From contig CANDKR010000013.1 in the NCBI GenBank assembly GCA_947385375.1, positions 1-38,852 on the forward strand: a stretch of DNA of 38,852 nucleotides, given 5' to 3'. Source of the stretch: an uncultured Clostridia bacterium. GTDB taxonomy: Bacteria; Bacillota; Clostridia; TANB77; CAG-508. Below the pieces are notes generated by a model. It was not told the origin of the DNA. It saw only the letters and a list, made by a program, of their open reading frames with translations, and did not search any database. This document shows positions 8,543-18,423 of this stretch, in pieces. Positions within the stretch are counted from its first letter, which is position 1, and each line of letters begins with the position of its first letter. Position numbers and translations under genes: made by a program.

Positions 8543-9416
8543 AGCCTAGCACCTCCATTTCGTATATAAATACTTCTTCAAGTGTAAGTGGTAAAAAGTC
8601 TAATATTATAGGATCTTTTGCTTGCAAAAGCTTTTCTGCATCTTCTCTTTCTCCCTTTATAATTATCTTAGCCACACTTCCTGTTTTACTAAAACTTAAT
8701 ATATCTAATCCTTCAAAACTGTCTTTGTCGAAATCATCTTTTAGTGAAATTTGTACTTTAAACATATTAGTTTTTAAAGTATCAATATCACTTTCAAAAA
8801 GAATTCCACCCTTATATAAAAGTCCTAAATTATCGCAAATATCCTCAAGTTCACGTAAATTGTGGCTAGTCATTATAATAGTAGTTGATTTTGTATCCAT
8901 TTGTTTTGCAATAATCTTTTTCATCAAGTTTCTAATTACTGGGTCTAAGCCATCAAAAGTTTCATCAAAAAGCAAATAATCTGCATTGGTAGCAATTGTA
9001 CAAATTAATGACACCTGTCTTTTCATACCTTTTGAAAAATTTTCAACCTTGCTATTTATGTCTAATTTAAGCATCTCTGCAAGTTCTTTAAAATATGCCA
9101 TATCAAATTTTTCATACATTGCCTCATAAAATTTTGCCATATCAAGCATTGTGTATCCAGAAAAAAAGTATAAATCATCTGGCAAAAATGCGATTTTTTG
9201 CTTAACGATTTCACTATCTTCCACTTCTCTATCATCTATTAAAACACTGCCACTATCTCTTCTAATGACATCTGCTATAATTCTAAGAAGTGTTGATTTT
9301 CCTGCACCATTAGCACCAATTAAGCCATATATGGAATTAGTTTTTATATTACAATTTAAGTTATCTAAAACTTGATTTTTTCCATAAGACTTGTTCAAAT
9401 TACTAATCTTAATCAT
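8520..9416 (-). CDS. ABC transporter ATP-binding protein
   Basis: 298 residues. Walker A is GANGAGKST (residues 34-42), the Q-loop is near AFLPDD, the signature is FSKGMKRQ, Walker B is YLLFDETFDGLDP with the catalytic Glu, and the switch His is in TSHNLRE. The C-terminal ~80 residues are an accessory domain. It partners with the permease whose gene it overlaps, and it is the first gene of the ATPase-permease-GntR operon. Ribosome site GGGG(A) is spaced normally from the ATG. Confidence 0.95.
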   Translation of the reverse strand: MIKISNLNKSYGKNQVLDNLNCNIKTNSIYGLIGANGAGKSTLLRIIADVIRRDSGSVLIDDREVEDSEIVKQKIAFLPDDLYFFSGYTMLDMAKFYEAMYEKFDMAYFKELAEMLKLDINSKVENFSKGMKRQVSLICTIATNADYLLFDETFDGLDPVIRNLMKKIIAKQMDTKSTTIIMTSHNLRELEDICDNLGLLYKGGILFESDIDTLKTNMFKVQISLKDDFDKDSFEGLDILSFSKTGSVAKIIIKGEREDAEKLLQAKDPIILDFLPLTLEEVFIYEMEVLGYEFNQMV

Positions 9417-9438
9417 AGAAATTATCCCCTTTCTTTAA

Positions 9439-9489
9439 TTGTACTATTTGTACTAGCACAAGTGTATCACTTTATATTTTATTTGTCAA
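9439..9489 (-). promoter_or_regulatory. Promoter and GntR operator candidate of the ABC operon
   Basis: On the minus strand, TTGACA (9484-9489), a 17-base spacer and TACACT (9461-9466). Just downstream, around the transcription start, is an inverted repeat TTGTGCTA-N7-TAGTACAA (9439-9461) with one mismatch between arms. The position suits autorepression by the YtrA-type regulator encoded in the operon. Confidence 0.7.
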
Positions 9490-9493
9490 GCAC

Positions 9494-9521
9494 AAAAAAG
9501 CAACTTCTTTCGAAGTTGCTT
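9494..9521 (-). terminator. Intrinsic terminator of the carAB operon
   Basis: The arms AAGCAACTTC and GAAGTTGCTT enclose a 4-base loop and end in a T6 tract on the minus strand, 6 bases after the stop codon of the last gene. Confidence 0.9.
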
Positions 9522-9527
9522 CATATG

Positions 9528-10373
9528 TTAATCTAACTCAATTTTCGTCCAAGTTTTCAAGTTTTCCACGTTTTTGTAGTTAAGCTCCATTGCAATAGTT
9601 TTATCATCTATTACATATAATTTTGTATTTGCATAATTTGTTTTAGCTGCTTTTATTAAATCCTCTACTGATGCATAATACTCTAAAACTTCATTAGAAA
9701 TCATAGGGTCATCTTCTGCCTCAGCCTTTGCTTCATCATAGAACTCTCTCATAGCTTTTTCTATTTGCTTTTCTAAGTCTTCCATAGTTAGTCCAAGTTT
9801 TTCTACTACAATATCATTACTAATAAGCTTACCTGTTTCTAAGTCGATATTGTAAATAGTAGCAGGCAAACTAGCATGTCCTGGAACATATAGCTCACCA
9901 GATTCTACTGCTAGAGATATAAGTTTATCTTCGATAATAGAAGCTGTATAATTCAATTCTTTAAGTTCTAAACCATATCCATCTTCGCCTTTTTTAACAG
10001 ATTTTTTAGCTTTTTCAAATTCGTCTTGAAATTTACCATTTAATCTTTTTGCGTCTTCTGAATCTAAGTTTATAAAAGGTAATTGGATAGTAGTTGTATA
10101 CTTATCATCTGGCATTTCTGGGCTATAGCTTTCGCTTATTTCATATTTGTCCTTCTCATATATATAGTCTTTATTTTCTTCTATCTTAGCTACTTTTTCG
10201 TCGGTTACAACATTTTGAACTATCTCATTTTTAGTTTCATTTTCAGGCTCTTTTGTAGTTAACTTCTTTGATATAGCCATACTTGCTATAACAACAACTA
10301 TAAAGACTACTATTAAACAAATAATTATTTTAACTACTTTTCCAAAGTTGCTTTTCTTTTTCCTTCTACTCAT
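9528..10373 (-). CDS. Membrane-anchored extracytoplasmic protein, DUF4163/DUF3298 (RsiV/PdaC-like)
   Basis: 281 residues: a basic start (SRRKKKSNFGK), one membrane span at ~13-33, then an extracytoplasmic domain. The order of a DUF4163-like part (TIQLPFINLDSEDAKRLNGK, LAVESGELYVPGHASLP) and a DUF3298-like part (NIDLETGKLISNDIVVEKLG) is that of RsiV- and PdaC-type extracellular domains. No catalytic domain is attached. It is 16 bases after carB with AGGAG upstream, so it is co-transcribed with carAB; no functional link is obvious. A second protein of the same architecture is encoded at 17481-18362. Confidence 0.7.
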   Translation of the reverse strand: MSRRKKKSNFGKVVKIIICLIVVFIVVVIASMAISKKLTTKEPENETKNEIVQNVVTDEKVAKIEENKDYIYEKDKYEISESYSPEMPDDKYTTTIQLPFINLDSEDAKRLNGKFQDEFEKAKKSVKKGEDGYGLELKELNYTASIIEDKLISLAVESGELYVPGHASLPATIYNIDLETGKLISNDIVVEKLGLTMEDLEKQIEKAMREFYDEAKAEAEDDPMISNEVLEYYASVEDLIKAAKTNYANTKLYVIDDKTIAMELNYKNVENLKTWTKIELD

Positions 10374-10389
10374 AGGCTTCTCCTAAAAC

Positions 10390-13300
10390 TTAAATTTTAG
10401 TAATATCTACTACATCTAAATCTGTTTCTTTTGTTTCTTTTTCAATAGCCTTATATAAAGCATTTACTGTGTCTAATGAAGTAAAGCAAGGAATTTTACA
10501 TTCAACTGCCATTCTTCTAATTTTGAAACCATCTCTACCTGATTGTTTTCCTTTAGTTGGTGTATTTATTACAAAGTTTAGTTTTCCTGATTGTATTAAA
10601 TCAAGTATACTATCTTTTCCTTCCCAAATTTTCTCTACTACAATAGCATCTATTCCATTTTCTTTTAAGCAACTTGCAGTTCCTTTTGTTGCATAAATCT
10701 TAAATCCTATTTTATCGAACTTCTTAGCAACTGTAAGCATTTCTGGCTTATCTTTATCTCTTACTGTTATTAAGATATTTCCGCTTGTAGAAACATTTGC
10801 ACCACTTGCTATAAATGCTTTTAAAACTGCTTCATGATATTTCTTAGAAACTCCTAAAACCTCACCTGTTGATTTCATTTCAGGTCCTAAGCTTGTATCA
10901 GCATTTTTAATTTTCTCAAATGAGAATACTGGCATTTTTACGCAGATATAATCACTCTTCTTATATAGTCCTGTTCCATAAGGCATATCTTTTAATTTTT
11001 GTCCCAAGATTACATTTGTTGCAATCTCTATCATTGGAAGGTTTGTAACCTTACTAATATATGGTACTGTTCTTGAAGAACGTGGATTTACCTCAATGAT
11101 ATATACTTTGCCTTCACTGATTATAAATTGTATATTTAATATACCAATTACATTTAATTCTTTCGCAATTTTTTCTGTATATTCAATAATTTCTTTTTCG
11201 TTTTCTTTTTCAACATTTTGTGTTGGATATACTGAAATACTATCTCCTGAGTGAACACCAGCTCTTTCTAAGTGCTCCATAATACCAGGTATTAAAATAT
11301 CTTCGCCATCGCAAATTGCATCAACTTCAACTTCTCTACCCATTACATATTTATCTACTAGTATTGGGTGTTCTTGTGCTACTTCATTGATTTCATTTAC
11401 ATATTCTGTTATTTCTTTATCGTCATACGCTATTGCCATACCTTGTCCACCAAGTACATAAGATGGTCTAACAAGTACTGGATAACCAAGTTTGTTTGCA
11501 ACTTCAATTGCTTCTTCTACTGTATAAATTGTATCTCCCTTTGGTCTTAAAATTCCACAATTTGATAAGGCTTTGTCAAATTCTTCTCTATCTTCTGCTC
11601 TATCCATGTCTACTTCAGCAGTTCCTAAAATCTTAACTCCCATATCTGATAAAGCTTTAGTAAGTTTGATAGCTGTTTGTCCACCAAATTGAACTATTGC
11701 TCCATAAGGTTTTTCAATATCTACAATACTTTCAACATCTTCTGGTGTAAGTGGCTCAAAGTATAATTTATCAGCAATATCGAAGTCTGTACTTACTGTT
11801 TCTGGGTTATTGTTTACGATAATCGTTTCATAACCTTGTTTTTTAAGTGACCAAACTCCGTGAACACTACAATAATCGAACTCTATACCTTGTCCAATTC
11901 TGATAGGTCCAGAACCAAGTACCATAACTTTCTTTTTACCTGTGTCTTCTGCTTCATTGTCGTCATCATAGCTTGAATAGTAATATGGTGTTTGTGCCTC
12001 AAACTCTGCACTACAAGTATCAACCATTTTATAGCTTGCAACTATGTTATTTTCTTTTCTAAGCTCGTGTACTGCTTTTTCAGTAGTTCCATTTAATCTT
12101 GCTATTACTTTATCTGTAAATCCATACTTTTTAGCTCTTTCTAATAAATCTACTGTTAATTTGCTTTCTGTTAATTCTTTTTCCATTCTAACAATTTTAG
12201 CAGCAATTCCTATAAAGAATTTATCTATTGTTGTAATCTCGTGAATTCTGTCTATTGAAATTCCTCTTCTTAAAGCTTCTGCAACTGTGAAAAATCTCTC
12301 ATTATCAACTTTTGATAATTTTTCTTCTATTTCTTTGTCAGAATACTCTTTGAAAGCTGGTATTATTAAACTATCTAAGTTTTCTTCAAGTGAACGAATA
12401 GCCTTCATTATACCCATTTCTAAGTTTGGAGCTATTGCCATAACTTCACCAGTTGCCTTCATTTGAGTTCCTAAATCACGGCTAGCTGTTAGGAATTTTT
12501 TAAATGGCCATTTTGGTATTTTTACAACTACATAGTCAAGTACTGGCTCAAAACAAGCATAAGTCTTTCCAGTAACTTGGTTTATAATTTCATCTAATGT
12601 ATAACCTATTGCAATCTTAGTTGCAACTTTTGCAATCGGGTAACCTGTTGCTTTTGAAGCTAAAGCTGATGAACGACTAACTCTAGGATTAACCTCAATA
12701 ACAGCATATTCAAAGCTGTTTGGATTTAATGCAAATTGTACATTACAACCACCTTCAATTTTAAGTGCTGATATAATCTTTATAGCTGATGTTCTTAACA
12801 TTTGGTATTCTTTATCTGATAAAGTTTGTGATGGTGCTACAACTATACTATCTCCTGTATGAACACCAACTGGATCAATATTTTCCATATTACAGATTGT
12901 TATACAAGTACCTTTACTATCTCTCATTACTTCGTACTCGATTTCTTTCCAACCTGCAATACATTTTTCAATAAGTACTTGGTGCACTCTTGAAAGTCTA
13001 AGTCCGCTTCCTGAAATTTCTCTTAATTCTTCTTCATCATAAGCAATACCACCACCAGTACCACCTAATGTATACGCTGGTCTTACTATAACTGGGAAAC
13101 CTATTTTATTTGCAAACTCTACTGCATCTTCTTCATCTTCTACTACTTTACTTGCTATACAAGGTTCATTAATGCTTTCCATCATGTCTTTAAAAGCTTG
13201 TCTATCTTCTGCATTTTTAATTCCTTCTCTACCTGTCCCAAGTAAACATACATTATATTCATCTAAGAAACCGCTCTCTGCAAGTTCCATAGCAAGATTA

Positions 13301-13587
13301 AGTCCTGTTTGACCTCCTAAGTTTGGAAGTATGCTATCTGGTTTTTCTTTTTTAATTATTTTCTTTACTGTTTCAACTGTAAGTGGTTCTAAATAAATTT
13401 TATCTGCCATATTCTTATCAGTCATAATTGTTGCAGGATTAGAGTTTATTAAAACAACTTCTATTCCTTCTTTTTTTAGTTCTCTACAAGCTTGTGTGCC
13501 TGCATAATCGAATTCTGCTGCTTGACCTATTATAATTGGGCCAGAACCTATTACTAATACTTTTTTTATTTTATTATTCTTAGACAT
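10390..13587 (-). CDS. carB: Carbamoyl-phosphate synthase large subunit
   Basis: Makes carbamoyl phosphate from bicarbonate, ATP and ammonia delivered by CarA, feeding pyrimidine and arginine synthesis. The 1065-residue length is standard. The two homologous halves each begin with a GSGPI(I/R)IGQ nucleotide-binding motif (residues ~14 and ~560) and contain ATP-grasp domains ([48 protein letters not shown]). The C-terminal ~140 residues form the MGS-like allosteric domain ([25 protein letters not shown]). It lies 12 bases after carA and is controlled by the upstream attenuator. Confidence 0.98.
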   Translation of the reverse strand: MSKNNKIKKVLVIGSGPIIIGQAAEFDYAGTQACRELKKEGIEVVLINSNPATIMTDKNMADKIYLEPLTVETVKKIIKKEKPDSILPNLGGQTGLNLAMELAESGFLDEYNVCLLGTGREGIKNAEDRQAFKDMMESINEPCIASKVVEDEEDAVEFANKIGFPVIVRPAYTLGGTGGGIAYDEEELREISGSGLRLSRVHQVLIEKCIAGWKEIEYEVMRDSKGTCITICNMENIDPVGVHTGDSIVVAPSQTLSDKEYQMLRTSAIKIISALKIEGGCNVQFALNPNSFEYAVIEVNPRVSRSSALASKATGYPIAKVATKIAIGYTLDEIINQVTGKTYACFEPVLDYVVVKIPKWPFKKFLTASRDLGTQMKATGEVMAIAPNLEMGIMKAIRSLEENLDSLIIPAFKEYSDKEIEEKLSKVDNERFFTVAEALRRGISIDRIHEITTIDKFFIGIAAKIVRMEKELTESKLTVDLLERAKKYGFTDKVIARLNGTTEKAVHELRKENNIVASYKMVDTCSAEFEAQTPYYYSSYDDDNEAEDTGKKKVMVLGSGPIRIGQGIEFDYCSVHGVWSLKKQGYETIIVNNNPETVSTDFDIADKLYFEPLTPEDVESIVDIEKPYGAIVQFGGQTAIKLTKALSDMGVKILGTAEVDMDRAEDREEFDKALSNCGILRPKGDTIYTVEEAIEVANKLGYPVLVRPSYVLGGQGMAIAYDDKEITEYVNEINEVAQEHPILVDKYVMGREVEVDAICDGEDILIPGIMEHLERAGVHSGDSISVYPTQNVEKENEKEIIEYTEKIAKELNVIGILNIQFIISEGKVYIIEVNPRSSRTVPYISKVTNLPMIEIATNVILGQKLKDMPYGTGLYKKSDYICVKMPVFSFEKIKNADTSLGPEMKSTGEVLGVSKKYHEAVLKAFIASGANVSTSGNILITVRDKDKPEMLTVAKKFDKIGFKIYATKGTASCLKENGIDAIVVEKIWEGKDSILDLIQSGKLNFVINTPTKGKQSGRDGFKIRRMAVECKIPCFTSLDTVNALYKAIEKETKETDLDVVDITKI

Positions 13588-13599
13588 TTTTAGCCCTCC

Positions 13600-14661
13600 T
13601 TATATCATTTCAATAAATTTATCAAATAAATATCCTGTATCTTCTGGTCCTGGACATGCTTCTGGGTGGAATTGTACAGTAAATATATTTTTATTTTTAT
13701 AATTTAATCCTTCAACTGTTCTATCATTTAAGTTAACATGTGAAACTTCAGCAATCTCAGGATCAATACTTGTTTCTAATATGTAATATCCATGATTTTG
13801 ACTAGTTATATAAACTCTTCTAGTTTCTAAATCTTTTACTGGATGGTTTGGACCTCTATGTCCATATTTTAATTTTGCAGTTTGTGCACCAGTTGCAAGT
13901 CCCATTAATTGGTGTCCTAAGCATATTCCAAAAATTGGCACATCTGAATCATATAGCTTTTTAACATTCTCGATTTGGAATTTACAATCTTCTGGATCTC
14001 CAGGTCCATTTGATAACATTATTCCATCAGGGTTTGTAGCTAAGATTTCTTCTGCTGTTGTTGTTGCTGGATATACAGTAACTCCAACTCCTCTTTTTAA
14101 TAAAGATTTTAATATGTTTTTCTTGTAGCCATAATCTAAAAGTGCAACTTGTTTTTCAGCGTCTTCACCATATTTTTGTGGCTGTTTACAAGTAACTTCT
14201 TCTACTACATCACCAACTCTATATTTTTCAATTTCTCCGTGTATTTTACTTAAGTTTGATATATCTGTTGTGATATATCCTCTCATTGTTCCACTATCAC
14301 GAAGAATTTTTGTAAGTTTTCTTGTGTTTACATTTTTAAGTCCTGGAATATCGTTTTCGATTAAGAAACTCTCCAAGCTTCCTTCTGTTCTGAAATTACT
14401 TTCATATTCTGCTAAATCGTGAATAAATACTGCCTTTGCCCATATTCTGCTACTCTCAGCATCTTGTTTAATAATTCCATAGTTTCCGATTAAAGGATAT
14501 GTCATAACAATACCTTGTCCTGCATAAGATGGATCAGTAAATGTTTCAATATACCCTGCCATACCAGTATTGAAAACTACTTCACAGGCTGTGTCTTTGT
14601 TACTGCCTATTTTTTCTCCTTCGAATATTTGACCATTTTCTAAAACCAAATAACCTTTCAC
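13600..14661 (-). CDS. carA: Carbamoyl-phosphate synthase small subunit (glutaminase)
   Basis: Hydrolyses glutamine and channels ammonia to CarB. 353 residues. The N-terminal domain starts KGYLVLENGQIFEGEKIG. The C-terminal class I glutaminase domain has the nucleophile Cys247 in GICLGHQLMG, and His332/Glu334 in QFHPEA complete the triad. The start codon is GTG, with GGAGG eight bases upstream. It is first in the carA-carB-DUF4163 operon, behind a ~185-base leader with a leader peptide and an intrinsic terminator. Confidence 0.98.
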   Translation of the reverse strand: MKGYLVLENGQIFEGEKIGSNKDTACEVVFNTGMAGYIETFTDPSYAGQGIVMTYPLIGNYGIIKQDAESSRIWAKAVFIHDLAEYESNFRTEGSLESFLIENDIPGLKNVNTRKLTKILRDSGTMRGYITTDISNLSKIHGEIEKYRVGDVVEEVTCKQPQKYGEDAEKQVALLDYGYKKNILKSLLKRGVGVTVYPATTTAEEILATNPDGIMLSNGPGDPEDCKFQIENVKKLYDSDVPIFGICLGHQLMGLATGAQTAKLKYGHRGPNHPVKDLETRRVYITSQNHGYYILETSIDPEIAEVSHVNLNDRTVEGLNYKNKNIFTVQFHPEACPGPEDTGYLFDKFIEMI

Positions 14662-14694
14662 TTGCTTTGCCTCCTTTTAAAATTTTATTACCTC

Positions 14695-14722
14695 AAAAAA
14701 AAACACTAATTACTTAGTGTTT
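14695..14722 (-). terminator. Transcription attenuator in the carAB leader
   Basis: On the minus strand, AAACACTAA-GTAA-TTAGTGTTT followed by a long T tract: a complete intrinsic terminator lying 33 bases before the carA start and inside its transcript. The first bases of the stem are the last bases of the leader-peptide stop codon, so a ribosome at that stop would prevent the hairpin from forming. Confidence 0.8.
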
Positions 14723-14810
14723 AATGATTATCATTTTTTAAAATAGAAAATAATGATGCCTTAGAAAAAGCTTTTGTTTTTATTTTGTTAACTGCTGTTA
14801 AATTAAACAT
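14721..14810 (-). CDS. Leader peptide of the carAB operon (29 codons)
   Basis: A short open frame, ATG at 14810 and TAA at 14721-14723, preceded by AAGGAAGG nine bases upstream. The peptide begins MFNLTAVNKIKTK and ends FSILKNDNH. It has no arginine codons and several U-rich stretches just before its end. The stop codon overlaps the 5' arm of the attenuator. This matches the E. coli pyrBI logic, in which coupled translation to the end of a leader peptide prevents termination when UTP is low. I see no PyrR-type anti-antiterminator. Pyrimidine control is inference; lysine or asparagine sensing is not excluded. Confidence 0.6.
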   Translation of the reverse strand: MFNLTAVNKIKTKAFSKASLFSILKNDNH

Positions 14811-14851
14811 TTAAAACTACCTTCCTTACATCAATATTTACACTGTTTGAT

Positions 14852-14880
14852 ATTGTACTACATTTTTTGAGAAAAATCAA
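14852..14880 (-). promoter_or_regulatory. carAB promoter
   Basis: On the minus strand, TTGATT (14875-14880), a 17-base spacer and TACAAT (14852-14857). The -35 box lies within the last codons of the upstream gene. Initiation near 14845 gives a leader of about 185 bases. Confidence 0.65.
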
Positions 14881-15661
14881 GAGCTAAAATCAAATCATTT
14901 ACCTTAAATTTAAAATTTTGTATATTAAACTCGTTAAACCTTATAATTCTAGCCTTTAACTCATCTACATATTTTAGCTTATTTTCTTCGGCTGTATATA
15001 TTATTGCAAATTCGCCTTCTTGTAATTCTTCTAAGAACTCTTCTTCGTCTTCATAAACCTCTATTTCAACATTATTTGAATATGAATATTTTACAATCTC
15101 CTTATATGCTTCTTTGTTCTCTTCTCTTGACATTAATACTTTTATATTATTGTGGTTCCAAAAAAGTACATTCTTATTCTCTGCAAAATATACAAAATTT
15201 TCATAATCAAAATAATTACCTATATATATGATTTTATCAAAAACTTTGCCTTTCTCCATAACGTCTTGTTCTAGCCATTTTTCACTATAATAAAAATTCG
15301 TATTTGCCATGTGTAAATCACGTAAAATATCTAAATATATTTGAAATAGGAAATTATTTATATCATGATAATTAAGCGCTACAAGCTTTATTCTCATATT
15401 GTTTTTAAGCGCTGCAAACATAATTTGTAAAGTAATGTCTGGTGCACCATTACATACTACACAAATACGTTTAGAATCTAAATTAACATTTGTCTCGATG
15501 TCTGCAAACTCATAGAAAAGAATTCGATTTATATCGTCAAAGTCTATTAAGTTTCGTTTTTCTTCATATTCTTTAATAAGTATATCACGTAATATATACT
15601 TTTTCTTTTCTAAATACGTAGAAAACATCTGGACTACTAATCTATACTCTTTTTCAGTCAT
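14858..15661 (-). CDS. Hypothetical protein, possible Rossmann-like fold
   Basis: 267 residues, not recognised with confidence. The first ~55 residues are helical and charged. From ~65 there are alternating hydrophobic strands and helices (RICVVCNGAPDITLQIMFAAL, KIIYIGNYFDY, NVLFWNH, EGEFAIIYTA), which suggest a nucleotide-binding or aldehyde-dehydrogenase-like fold without visible catalytic cysteine. No signal peptide. It is the last of four minus-strand genes starting at 18362, and its 3' end carries the carAB -35 box. GAGGT lies upstream of the ATG. Confidence 0.6.
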   Translation of the reverse strand: MTEKEYRLVVQMFSTYLEKKKYILRDILIKEYEEKRNLIDFDDINRILFYEFADIETNVNLDSKRICVVCNGAPDITLQIMFAALKNNMRIKLVALNYHDINNFLFQIYLDILRDLHMANTNFYYSEKWLEQDVMEKGKVFDKIIYIGNYFDYENFVYFAENKNVLFWNHNNIKVLMSREENKEAYKEIVKYSYSNNVEIEVYEDEEEFLEELQEGEFAIIYTAEENKLKYVDELKARIIRFNEFNIQNFKFKVNDLILALDFSQKM

Positions 15662-15695
15662 ATTTTACCTCTTCTCTTTTGTAATCCCCTATAAA

Positions 15696-16229
15696 TTATA
15701 AAGTCATCTCGTCTCTATCGCCTTTAGTTAATGCCATTTCTAGCATAATTCTATCCATTTTTTGTCCTGCATTTATAACCCAATCTGATGTATGATATGC
15801 CCTCTCCACAAAAGGACTTCTAAGCATTGCTCTTTTATTACTATTTTCCATAAAATCTCTTGCCATATTCATTGGCATAAAATATGTTTCACTTTCAATA
15901 GCTGGTACTTTTTCTCCATTTTTATTTCTAACATAGTTAATATTACCATTTTGGTCTCTTGATGTTTCATATAATTTTTCTAAAACTGCAATAGACTTAG
16001 CAGGTATAACAAACATCTCATATCCATCTAAAGAATTTCTTTTGCCTGCTCTATCATCACTGTCTTTGATAAAATTTTGCCCTTGCATTTGAACTTTTTT
16101 AAGCTCACCTAAGCTTTGAAAAAAACCTATTCTAACACTTGGATCAATCACAAAACTTGATGGTTTTGCTTCCTTTTTTTCTTCTGTAACATCAACTAAT
16201 TCATTTTCACTAAATGGTATTTTATCCAT
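15696..16229 (-). CDS. Hypothetical soluble protein
   Basis: 177 residues, not recognised. The first ~25 residues are acidic and probably disordered. The rest is mixed, with NSLDGYEMFVIPAKSIAVLE and MNMARDFMENSNKRAMLRSP as the most distinctive stretches. No membrane span or signal. It lies 13 bases after the YibE/F gene, with GAGGT upstream, so it belongs to the same four-gene operon. Confidence 0.65.
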   Translation of the reverse strand: MDKIPFSENELVDVTEEKKEAKPSSFVIDPSVRIGFFQSLGELKKVQMQGQNFIKDSDDRAGKRNSLDGYEMFVIPAKSIAVLEKLYETSRDQNGNINYVRNKNGEKVPAIESETYFMPMNMARDFMENSNKRAMLRSPFVERAYHTSDWVINAGQKMDRIMLEMALTKGDRDEMTL

Positions 16230-16242
16230 AATAAGTACCTCG

Positions 16243-17466
16243 CTAATCTATTTTTAAACTTCTTTTGCCTTCTACTTTGTTCTCTGATGTTGTTTTATAA
16301 ATTGTCTTTTTTCTATTTAAGAATGAATATATAAATGCTGTAACTGGAACTGTATATACAACACCCATACTACCTGCAATAGCAGATATAAGCTCTTCTG
16401 CAATAGCTTCTTTATTTAATATCTCACTTATTGGCATTTCACAAGCTAAGAATAAAAGTATAAGTTTTAATGCACCACCTACATAAGCTAAAATAAGAGT
16501 ATTTGTCATTGTTCCAATAACATCTCTACCAATTGACATTCCGCTTTTGAATAATTCTTGCCAAGTAATATCTTTTGCTTTATTCTTAAGCTCGTCCAAA
16601 CTTGACGCAATAGACATTCCAACGTCCATACAAGCACCTAGCGCAGATACTACGATTCCCGCAAAAATCAAATCTCTAAAATTGAATGTAACTGTTTTCA
16701 TATTAATACTAAGTTGTATAGCATCTTCACAAGCTCCTGATAATTTTGCTAGATAACTAAATATAGCAGCCATTATACCAGCCATTATAACTCCACCTAG
16801 AGTACCAAGTGCTGCTGTTACAACTTTTCTATTAATACCACCTATTACTAAGAAAGTAAGGATAATTATAACTGCTGATGTTCCTATTGACATCCAAATC
16901 GGATTAGCTCCATTAAAAATTCCTCTAACCAGAATAAACCATATACATAATATAGTTATTAAAAGTCCAATAACGGCTTTAACACCTGCTTTTCCTCCTA
17001 TTAGTATAACACTAGCAAGAAAAACTATGAACATTATATATATGAACATTCCTCTTTCAACATCCTGTACAATAACTGTAACTGTACCTTCTTGGTCTTT
17101 TGAAAGTTGTACCGTAACAGTGTTTCCTTCTTTTAGTTCATATGCTAAAATCTTTCCATCAATATCATAAGAAAGCACATAATCTGTTGTATATTCCTTA
17201 CCTTTATATTCTCCTTCAAGAATCTCGATAGTAACTTCTTGAACTGTATCTTCCATAGCACCTGTAGTTACTTTTCTTACTTCTCCAGCTTTCATTACTC
17301 TGGCTTTTACTTCTTGAGTATCTGTATAATTTTCTACAAGCTCAGCATTTTGTTCTTCGCTATTCTCCTCAGCTGGTGCTGCCTCTTCTCCTGCATATAT
17401 AACTCCCATATAACAATTTATCATTAGTACAAATGTGATTAATATTAGAGCTATTTTCTTAAGCAT
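16243..17466 (-). CDS. YibE/F-family membrane protein
   Basis: 407 residues. A cleavable signal or first span (residues ~1-25) is followed by an Ala/Glu-rich linker, a small beta domain (~50-130) and about seven membrane spans to residue ~390. The segment with VVSALGACMDVGMSIASSLDELK and the GIMAAIFSYLAKLSGACE region are typical of YibE/F proteins (PF07907). The function of that family is not established. It lies 14 bases after the DUF4163-like gene with a strong GGGGG ribosome site. Confidence 0.85.
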   Translation of the reverse strand: MLKKIALILITFVLMINCYMGVIYAGEEAAPAEENSEEQNAELVENYTDTQEVKARVMKAGEVRKVTTGAMEDTVQEVTIEILEGEYKGKEYTTDYVLSYDIDGKILAYELKEGNTVTVQLSKDQEGTVTVIVQDVERGMFIYIMFIVFLASVILIGGKAGVKAVIGLLITILCIWFILVRGIFNGANPIWMSIGTSAVIIILTFLVIGGINRKVVTAALGTLGGVIMAGIMAAIFSYLAKLSGACEDAIQLSINMKTVTFNFRDLIFAGIVVSALGACMDVGMSIASSLDELKNKAKDITWQELFKSGMSIGRDVIGTMTNTLILAYVGGALKLILLFLACEMPISEILNKEAIAEELISAIAGSMGVVYTVPVTAFIYSFLNRKKTIYKTTSENKVEGKRSLKID

Positions 17467-17480
17467 TTAATTTCCCCCTT

Positions 17481-18362
17481 TTAGAAAATTACTACATCCA
17501 TTTCGTTAGTATAATCGTTATTTCCATAAGGATATAATACATAAACATACCCATCATCTGTTAAGAAATAACTTGTAGCATTTTCTACTTTATACATGTC
17601 ACTGTTTAAATCTCTTTCATACAAATTTCCATATTCTGCCGCTATAATTTTAGCATTGTTATAAGCTGTTTTAATCTCACTATTTATAGTGCTTTGAACT
17701 GTTTCAACAGTCTGCTCTTTTAACTCTACAAGTTCTGAAAGTTTAACCTGTCTTTCTGCTGATAAGCTATAAGTATATGTTTTTATTGAAACTTTCTCAG
17801 CTTTTTCCCCTTCTCTTAAAGAAGCCTTTATCGCAACTGATAAAATATCATTATTTATATAAGCTACATAAGAAACATTGTACACTGTATATACGTCTTG
17901 CTGGCGCATAACAGAGTTTGCTTTCTCATGGAACTCAGCTTGAATAGCTTTATTTATTTCTTTTGCCTTTTCTGTGTTAATATTAAGAAGCGGTATAACT
18001 GCATTTACACTAAAAAAATTCTCATCTTCATTTTTCAAGTTATAAGCTGTATATGCTAAATCTTTTGCTGGATCTAATTTTTCTGTTATATTGACATTTT
18101 CACTGTTTACTTTTAAAGAATTTGTGAATAAACTATTAAACTGTGCCTTTAGTGCTTGTAGCTCTTCAGCCGTTTTCTCACTACTTGTATTTATCCCTAT
18201 CATTAACGGATCTGTGTCTGAATATTTATAAAAATACTGTGTGTAAATTCCAATAGAAATTGCCATTACACAGATTAAAAAAATTGCTATAAAGAATACA
18301 AGTGCTTTCTTTCCCGTTAATTTGCTTACAAATCTTCTCAAGGCTCTTCTTAATTCTAACAT
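17481..18362 (-). CDS. Membrane-anchored extracytoplasmic protein, DUF3298/RsiV-like
   Basis: 293 residues: basic N-terminus, one membrane span at ~20-40, then a domain of the same type as the product of 9528-10373. Shared features are the pattern of VIPLLNINTEKAKEINKAIQ, a short beta stretch (YVAYINNDILSVAIKAS), then KTYTYSLSAERQVKLSELVE, and a C-terminal part with FLTDDGYVYVLYPYG. First gene of the operon, GAGG eight bases upstream of the ATG. Role unknown; RsiV-type domains bind extracellular ligands such as lysozyme, but no anti-sigma part is visible here. Confidence 0.65.
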   Translation of the reverse strand: MLELRRALRRFVSKLTGKKALVFFIAIFLICVMAISIGIYTQYFYKYSDTDPLMIGINTSSEKTAEELQALKAQFNSLFTNSLKVNSENVNITEKLDPAKDLAYTAYNLKNEDENFFSVNAVIPLLNINTEKAKEINKAIQAEFHEKANSVMRQQDVYTVYNVSYVAYINNDILSVAIKASLREGEKAEKVSIKTYTYSLSAERQVKLSELVELKEQTVETVQSTINSEIKTAYNNAKIIAAEYGNLYERDLNSDMYKVENATSYFLTDDGYVYVLYPYGNNDYTNEMDVVIF

Positions 18363-18394
18363 ATTTTTTACCTCTACTATTTTTTCCTGAGCTC

Positions 18395-18423
18395 ATTATA
18401 GCATTATTTTTTAATATAATCAA
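18395..18423 (-). promoter_or_regulatory. Promoter of the four-gene operon 18362-14858
   Basis: On the minus strand, TTGATT (18418-18423), a 17-base spacer and TATAAT (18395-18400). The -35 box abuts the -35 box of the divergent promoter. Confidence 0.75.

Noticed and set aside
14662..14850. PyrR-binding attenuator or a known riboswitch before carA
   Set aside because: I could not find the PyrR loop or any recognised aptamer core; the leader peptide explains the structure better.
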